A stretch of DNA of 64,000 bases from Saussurea involucrata. Lineage: Eukaryota; Streptophyta; Magnoliopsida; Asterales; Asteraceae. The translations under genes were made by a program, and so were the position numbers. Shown piece after piece: positions 58,638 through 64,000 of this stretch. The notes under the pieces are model-generated. The model was not told the DNA's origin. It worked only from the letters and a program-made list of their open reading frames with translations, and made no database searches. The stretch spans positions 57,509,984 to 57,573,983 of the forward strand of contig CM066313.1 of assembly GCA_033807775.1 (NCBI GenBank). Reading direction: 5' to 3'. How positions within the stretch are numbered: position 1 is the first letter of the stretch; the number at the start of each line of letters is the position of its first letter.

Positions 58638-58923
58638 TGTTAAACCAAGATCTAATCAAGATAGAGAAGATATGAATTCGTCATCTCATTCATCTAGAAC
58701 ATTGTATACAAGATATGAGTTCTGCACTTTCTCTCTAAGATGTGAGTTATGAATAATGAGAGTGTTTCTAAGAGTGTTTCTATGAGAGTTTTCTAAACTA
58801 ACCTACACAAAGGCTATTTATACTAAACACATTACAAGGTGTAAACAACACAATACAACTCAATACATTGACTTTGACTTTGACCTTTCTATATTTAAAC
58901 CTTGATGACATATTGCACTAACA
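58638..58923 (-). repeat. TG-2 5' LTR (286 bp)
   Basis: It differs from 53862-54147 by one base (TTGATGACA for TTGAAGACA). The target duplication CAACT follows. Confidence 0.93.
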
Positions 58924-58928
58924 CAACT

Positions 58929-59095
58929 TGTTTAGATTTAGGTTTATCCTTAATCTTGTTTCCGCAACAAGCTGTAAATTGTTAATGATTTATCAATAAA
59001 CAATTTAGAAAAGTAAAATCTGTGTGTTTGTATTCAACCCCCCCCCCCCCCCCCCCCCCCCTTCTACAAACTTGTATAGGCCTTCGGGACCAACA
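58929..59095 (+). repeat. S1-e 5' LTR, second part, with C24 tract
   Basis: It continues the LTR after TG-2 and ends GGGACCAACA at 59095. A run of about 24 C residues lies at 59038-59061 where S1-a and S1-d have seven. Confidence 0.88.
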
Positions 59096-59175
59096 AGTGG
59101 TATCAGAGCAGATTTTTTTAATCTCATAAACAAGATCTAATCTAAGATATTTCTCTTCCTTGCTATTATCTGAAA
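59096..59175 (+). other. S1-e primer site and gag leader
   Basis: TGGTATCAGAGC at 59098-59109 pairs with initiator tRNA-Met in Copia elements. A short leader leads to the gag ATG. Confidence 0.88.
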
Positions 59176-61593
59176 ATGGCCACCAACACAAACACAAATT
59201 ATATAGACAATGGGTCTCTTGCAAAACCCCCTAGATTTTCCAGAGATAACTTCAACTTATGGAAAAATAGGATGATACTCTTCTTAGAAGGTGTAGACCC
59301 TACTATGCCTTACTATCTAGAAAACGGCCCATACATCCCTGTAACTATTGACCCTGCAGTTCCAGCTGCTGCGAATAGACCTGATATTCCAGAAAGGCTG
59401 ATTCCCAAGGAAATACACATGTGGACTGATGAAGATAAGAAGAAAGTGGCTATAGATACAAAAGCCAGATCCATACTTTCCATGGCTCTTCCTGACGAAG
59501 TCTGCCATTCCGTCATGAATATGAGAACATCAAAAGCCATGTGGGACACAATATGTGTTCAGTATGAAGGAACGTCTGAAGTCCAGGACTCAAGAAAGAT
59601 CAACCTGGTAAGACAATACAAAAGCTTCATTTCTGGTAAGAATGAAACTCTCTCTGAAGTTCACCAACGTTTTAATTGCTTAATTATAGATCTAAAAACT
59701 GTTGGTAAGGAATATTCTAACTTTGAAATGCTGACAAAGTTTCTAGAATGTTTACCCGAAAGTTGGGACAATTATTCCATGTGTCTCAAGCTGTCAAAGG
59801 ATCTTAAAACTATGACCCTTTCAACCTTATATGGTACATTGCTGAATCATGAGCAATCTAGCCATCTTAAGAAGAATCTTGTAAAAGATTCCAAAAGCAC
59901 CCATGTTGCTTTAATCTCAGAGGAACCTTCTACTCAGCGACCCCTGGTCACTATCACTGAGTTAGAAAGTAACTCTGAAAGGTCATCAGATTCTGATTCT
60001 TCAGATGATGATGAATCCTTGGCTCTCCTAACTAAAAAGTTCAGGAGATTTGCCAAGAAGAAAATGTTTAGAAAGAACAAACCTCTTTCCATAACTGACA
60101 AGTCTAAATCATCAGCTTTTGTTGATAAGGCTACTGCTACTTGTTTCAACTGCGAAAAGACAGGTCATTTCGCGAATGAGTGCAGGTCAAAGAAAGTCAT
60201 GAGACCTTCAGCTTTCCCAAAGAAAAACTTTGTTCCAAGTAATAAAGATGACAAATACTCAAAGCTGAAGGAGAAGTATGCAAAGCTGAAAAGCTGTAAG
60301 AAGAAAGGAAAAGGCTTTATGGCCAACTACGATTGGGCTGAATCTGATAAAGAAGAATCATCATCTGACTCTGAAGATGATGAAGCCAATCTCTGCCTTA
60401 TGGCTAAGATTGAAGAAGAGGAAGAAAGTTCAGACATTCCCTCCACTTCAACCTCTGCTATTCAGGTATCGCCTTCTTTCTTTACCAATATAGCAAATAT
60501 TGATGAAGCTGATAGTCTCCGCAAAATCGATCTGCTGACTAGAAGTTTATACGAAGCCATGAACGGCAAAACTGTGGTTGAAAACCAAAACCTTGATCTC
60601 GCTGAACAACTGAAAAACTGTCACCTTCAAATAGAAAAGCTTTCTAAAATTCAAGAAGATTTTAAAGATCAAGTATATTTAAATCAGCTAGTCAAAATCG
60701 AAAGAGCAGAAGCTATCGCTGCATTAAAAGCTGAAAAAGCTACTGTTGAAGGATGGTGTAACTCTTCAACAAAGATCACTGAGATAATTAAGTCTCAGAT
60801 TCCACTGAATGATAAACGTGGTTTGGGTTACAAATATGATACTCCAAAACCAACCACTGAACGTTCAATGCTTAAATTTGGAACGTTCGTATCATCAGCC
60901 GCTGACACTTCATCTTCTCAGTGCTCCTCATCCATTACACCAATCCCTGAGGAAACTCCTACCTCCTCAAAAGGAAAGGAGAAAATGGTTTATTCAAAAC
61001 CTACCTCTGTCTCCAAAGACAAAGGTAAAGGAATTGTTATTTACCAAAATCCTCAGAAGGGTACCTTAGTACCAAAGCTGAATGCGTCCAAAGCTTTAGT
61101 GATCCACCCCTCTGGCTCTAGAAATCAGATCTCCGGATCTATTCAGCGATCTACTCCTAGACTCAGAGTGGATGTCCTTGGTAAGAAATCTGAAGAACTG
61201 AATGTTCGTCCCATTTCTAAAGCCAATAGTTTACTTGGTGCTGGCACTTCTAATTCGAAATTAAAAGCTCAGCATACAAATGGTCCTAGAACTACTTTTA
61301 GTTATAGGAAATGTTATCACTGTGGACTTACCGATCATAGTGCTAGTAAGTGCCCCACAGCCACCAAAGCTGAAAAGATAGCTAAGGTGAAGATTGTCCC
61401 CAAGGCAAAGAAGACCAACTCAGTTGCAATTCAAGTCAAGGTGACTTCTACCACTGAGGTTAAGAAATTAACCAAAGTGAAGAAAGACAAAGTTGAATCT
61501 TCAAATGCTGCGAAGACCGCTGAACCTTCTATTCCAACCACTTCCACTGATAAACGCGTATACATGGTTAAGTGGGTACCCAAGCAAAACTAA
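59176..61593 (+). CDS. S1-e gag (capsid/nucleocapsid), intact, 805 aa
   Basis: The ATG at 59176 is the first after the primer site. UBN2 capsid domain ~residues 15-240 ('FNLWKNRMILFLEG', 'MWDTICVQYEG', 'LECLPESWDNYSM'); an acidic Ser/Asp patch; CCHC knuckle 1 at 323-336; a coiled-coil (~440-550); Ser/Thr/Lys-rich region; CCHC knuckle 2 at 713-726, far from the first; tail 'VKWVPKQN' at TAA 61591-61593. It has no stop or frameshift. It would assemble the virus-like particle and bind genomic RNA. The S1-b copy covers only its first ~219 residues. The two widely separated knuckles are unusual for Copia gags. Confidence 0.93.
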   Translation: MATNTNTNYIDNGSLAKPPRFSRDNFNLWKNRMILFLEGVDPTMPYYLENGPYIPVTIDPAVPAAANRPDIPERLIPKEIHMWTDEDKKKVAIDTKARSILSMALPDEVCHSVMNMRTSKAMWDTICVQYEGTSEVQDSRKINLVRQYKSFISGKNETLSEVHQRFNCLIIDLKTVGKEYSNFEMLTKFLECLPESWDNYSMCLKLSKDLKTMTLSTLYGTLLNHEQSSHLKKNLVKDSKSTHVALISEEPSTQRPLVTITELESNSERSSDSDSSDDDESLALLTKKFRRFAKKKMFRKNKPLSITDKSKSSAFVDKATATCFNCEKTGHFANECRSKKVMRPSAFPKKNFVPSNKDDKYSKLKEKYAKLKSCKKKGKGFMANYDWAESDKEESSSDSEDDEANLCLMAKIEEEEESSDIPSTSTSAIQVSPSFFTNIANIDEADSLRKIDLLTRSLYEAMNGKTVVENQNLDLAEQLKNCHLQIEKLSKIQEDFKDQVYLNQLVKIERAEAIAALKAEKATVEGWCNSSTKITEIIKSQIPLNDKRGLGYKYDTPKPTTERSMLKFGTFVSSAADTSSSQCSSSITPIPEETPTSSKGKEKMVYSKPTSVSKDKGKGIVIYQNPQKGTLVPKLNASKALVIHPSGSRNQISGSIQRSTPRLRVDVLGKKSEELNVRPISKANSLLGAGTSNSKLKAQHTNGPRTTFSYRKCYHCGLTDHSASKCPTATKAEKIAKVKIVPKAKKTNSVAIQVKVTSTTEVKKLTKVKKDKVESSNAAKTAEPSIPTTSTDKRVYMVKWVPKQN

Positions 61594-61612
61594 TCTTCCT
61601 TTGTAAATGCAG
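61591..61612 (+). other. S1-e gag stop followed by splice-acceptor-like sequence
   Basis: TAATCTTCCTTTGTAAATGCAG: gag stop, pyrimidine-rich stretch, then GCAG at 61609-61612. Pol resumes in the next frame (+1) at GTTAAG. CTAAT just before could act as a branch point. Confidence 0.45.
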
Positions 61613-64000
61613 GTTAAGAAGGGTATCTGGTATCTCGATAGGGGATGCTCTAGACACATGACTGGAAAGAAAAACCTGCTCACTGAATACAAGGAAGAGA
61701 AGGGTCCCTCTGTTACTTTCGGAGGAAATGGAAAAGGACACACCCGAGGGTATGGTGTACTTTCAAATGGTACAACCTCCTTCAAAAGAGTCGCATATGT
61801 TGAAGGGCTGAAGCATAATCTTCTGAGCATCAGTCAGCTTTGCGACATGGATAACAAATTGATTTTCACTAAGGAATCCTGCTTTGTCACTGACAAAAAG
61901 GAGAAGATAGCTCTCAGCGGTTATCGTTTGGAAAATGTTTATGTAATAAACATGGACTCAACAACCACTGAGAACTCCTGTTTCTTCTCAAAGGCATCTT
62001 CTGATGTCAACTGGCTATGGCACAAAAAGCTTTCACATCTAAATTTCAAGACGCTGAATACTCTTTCTTCAAAAGAGTTAGTCACTGGTCTACCTCAGCA
62101 TTCATACGCCAAAGAGTCTTTATGTTCAGCGTGTGAAAAAGGGAAGCAGACCAAGGCAAGCTTTAAGTCAAAGTAAGTCTCCTCAGTGTCATCTCCTCTA
62201 CAACTACTCCATATGGATTTGTTTGGCCCTGTTAACAAACAATCCATCGCTGGAAAGAAATATACGCTTGTCATGGTTGATGAATTCTCTCGTTACACAT
62301 GGGTAATGTTTCTCCGTTCTAAGAGCGACACCCCTGAAGAACTCATCACCTTTGTTCGGAAGATGAAAACTCTGAACAATATGACTGTTCGCTCAATAAG
62401 AAGTGACCATGGAACTGAATTCAAAAACAGTTCTCTTGATTCCTTCTTTGAGAGTAAGGGTATTTCTCACAACTTTTCGTCAGTGAGAACACCGCAACAA
62501 AATGGAGTCGCTGAAAGAAGAAATAGAACAATAATTGAAGTTGCATGTTTAATGCTCAGCGATTCTCACCTGCCTACTCAGTTTTGGGCAGAAGCTGTCA
62601 ACACCGCTTGTTTTACGCAAAACAGGTCGCTGATAGTTAAAAGATTCAAAAAGACAGCCTACGAACTCTTTCATGGGAGAAAGCCTTCAATCAGCTTTCT
62701 TCACATCTTTGGATGTCAGTGTTTCATATTGAACAACAGAGATGCTCTTGGAAAGTTTGATCTTAAGGCTGATGATGGAATCTTTCTTGGATACTCCTCA
62801 GTTTCCAAAGCCTTCAGAGTCTTCAACCGTAGAAGACAAACTGTAGAAGAAACTATTCACGTCACGTTTGACGTATCCCGTTCAGCGAACTCTAAACCGT
62901 CCGCTGATACTGAAGAACTGAATCAATGGATGTTTTCTCATCTTGGTGATTCAGAAGAAGTTCCCACTCCTCGTGCTCACACAGTAGAAAATGATGGTCC
63001 AACTATCATTCCAAATATGCAGAATAGTGAAGCTGAAACATCATGGGTCTCAGCTGTTCCTATAAACACTATACCTGCAGTTGATCCAAATGTCTCAGAC
63101 ATTCCATCTATTTCTCAGCAATCAGTGAATGAAATGACAAATGCAAGCATTCCTCTCTTAGCTGAAACTCCAGATGCAGCTGAAGCCTCATCTTCAGCTT
63201 CTCCAGTTCTAGATGAGTCAGCGACTTATGCTCCGGCTCAGCGATGGACTGCAAATCACCCAATCGATCAAATTCTTGGTGATCCAAATGCTGGTGTACA
63301 GACTCGTCGAAGTGCAGGTAATATTTGTTTATTTGTTAACTTTATTTCTCTAAATGAACCAAAGAAAAAAGATGATGCCCTCAGAGATCCAAACTGGGTC
63401 AGCGCTATGCAAGAAGAGCTGACTGAATTCGAAAGAAACAAAGTTTGGAAACTTGTTCGAAGACCAACTGACAAAACCGTGATAGGCACTAAATGGGTCT
63501 ATCGAAACAAGTTGGACGAACATGGTACTGTAACCCGCAACAAAGCTCGTCTTGTTGCTCAGGGATACAGACAAGAGGAAGGTATAGATTATGACGAAAC
63601 ATTTGCTCCAGTAGCAAGACTTGAATCTATTCGTCTTTTCTTAGCATACGCTGTATACAAAAACTTCACTGTACATCAGATGGATGTTAAGTCAGCGTTT
63701 CTGAATGGAAAGCTGAATGAAGAAGTTTATGTAGAACAACCTCCAGGGTTTTCAAACTCTAAGCGTCCAGGTTATGTTTATAAACTGGATAAGGCACTTT
63801 ATGGCTTGAAGCAAGCTCCACGTGCATGGTATGACGCTCTTTCTACTTATTTCCACATTGAACATTTTGAGCGAGGTAAGATTGACAAAACTCTATTTTT
63901 TAGAAAAGTGAAAGGTCATATCATTTTAGTTCAAATATATGTTGATGACATTATATTTGGTTCTACTAACCCTGAGCTTTGTACTCGTTTCGCTGATAGG
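61607..64000 (+). pseudogene. S1-e pol (protease, integrase, RT), runs off window
   Basis: Protease: the active-site triplet reads Asp-Arg-Gly in 'WYLDRGCSRHMTG' (61635-61643) instead of the usual DSG/DTG. Integrase: zinc region 'HKKLSHLNF...CSACEKGK', then the Asp of 'LLHMDLFGP', 'RSDHGTEF' and 'GVAERRNRT', all three catalytic acids present. RT starts near 63360 with 'TKWVYRNKLDEHG' and 'QMDVKSAFLNG', and YVDD is intact at about 63941-63952. One in-frame TAA at 62174-62176 lies between the zinc region and the core; the frame is otherwise open to the window end. A different reading frame from gag means expression needs splicing or frameshifting. Confidence 0.88.

Larger units (their letters stand above)
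53862..58923 (-). mobile_element. TG-2, gag-only LTR element (5.1 kb)
   Basis: Two 286-bp LTRs differ at one base, and a perfect duplication CAACT lies at 53857-53861 and 58924-58928. The structure is the same as TG-1: leader with GCGAAAA repeats, one gag-like ORF, a long non-coding 3' region and polypurine tract, no pol. The LTRs differ from those of TG-1 mainly in the first ~150 bp, so the two are related subfamilies. The gag carries a premature stop although the LTRs are nearly identical. Confidence 0.93.
53051..64000 (+). mobile_element. S1-e, youngest-looking S1 element, 5' part
   Basis: 5' LTR 53051-53861 continued at 58929-59095 after the TG-2 insertion, then primer site, gag and pol, running off the window within RT. 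It inserted into the pol gene of K. Gag is fully open and pol has one stop, so it is the best preserved S1 copy here. Confidence 0.92.

Noticed and set aside
1..64000. Search for a host gene between elements
   Set aside because: Every stretch could be assigned to a retrotransposon by LTR boundaries, target duplications or homology between copies; nothing was left that looks like a host exon.

Overview
This window looks like a slice of intergenic heterochromatin from a flowering plant. The high density of envelope-type Ty1/Copia elements (Sirevirus/SIRE-Maximus-like) suggests a eudicot, and the protein style suggests Asteraceae; that family call is inference. I see no host gene, tRNA, rRNA or CRISPR. 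Essentially all 64 kb is LTR retrotransposon, nested up to four levels deep.

Names used here. S1 is a Sirevirus-like family with ~960-bp LTRs beginning TGTTGATCC, present in five copies: S1-a 1-5145 (+), S1-b 37837-39533 (-), S1-c 39534-48382 (+), S1-d 51692-52659 (solo LTR) and S1-e 53051-64000 (+). S2 is a second Sirevirus-like family, 5146-37836 (-). S3 is a third, 10391-26503 (+). TG-1 (27714-32952, -) and TG-2 (53862-58923, -) are short elements that carry only a gag gene. K (48383-53050, -) is a Copia element of a different lineage.

Nesting, read from target-site duplications and interrupted reading frames: S1-c is the oldest visible layer. S1-b sits in its pol gene and S2 sits in the gag of S1-b. 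S2 was then hit by S1-a (accessory ORF), S3 (pol, TSD GAATC) and TG-1 (integrase, TSD ATCTG). The 3' LTR of S1-c was hit by K. K was hit by S1-d and S1-e, and the 5' LTR of S1-e was hit by TG-2 (TSD CAACT).

Each S element has the order LTR, tRNA-Met-type primer site, gag with zinc knuckle(s), protease-integrase-RT-RNase H, a ~1-1.4 kb spacer, a large accessory ('env-like') region, polypurine tract, LTR. Most genes are broken; the longest intact frames are the S1-e gag, the TG-1 gag and most of the S2 accessory ORF.

The most interesting signals are not the enzymes. (1) S2 and S3 carry a quasi-palindromic box, CAGA-N3-TCTG, repeated at exactly 21 or 22 bp in LTRs, spacers and even coding sequence; TG-1 has another box at 32-bp steps. 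(2) A promoter-like block (ACGTGTC motif plus TATA) stands immediately before the accessory ORF in all three S families. (3) The accessory proteins look nuclear (basic clusters, acidic tracts, coiled coils, no membrane segment). Together these suggest an element-encoded regulatory module. (4) A splice-acceptor-like sequence follows the gag stop in all S families and even in the gag-only TG elements. (5) The TG 3' region holds a duplicated, possibly structured RNA with a compensatory base change.
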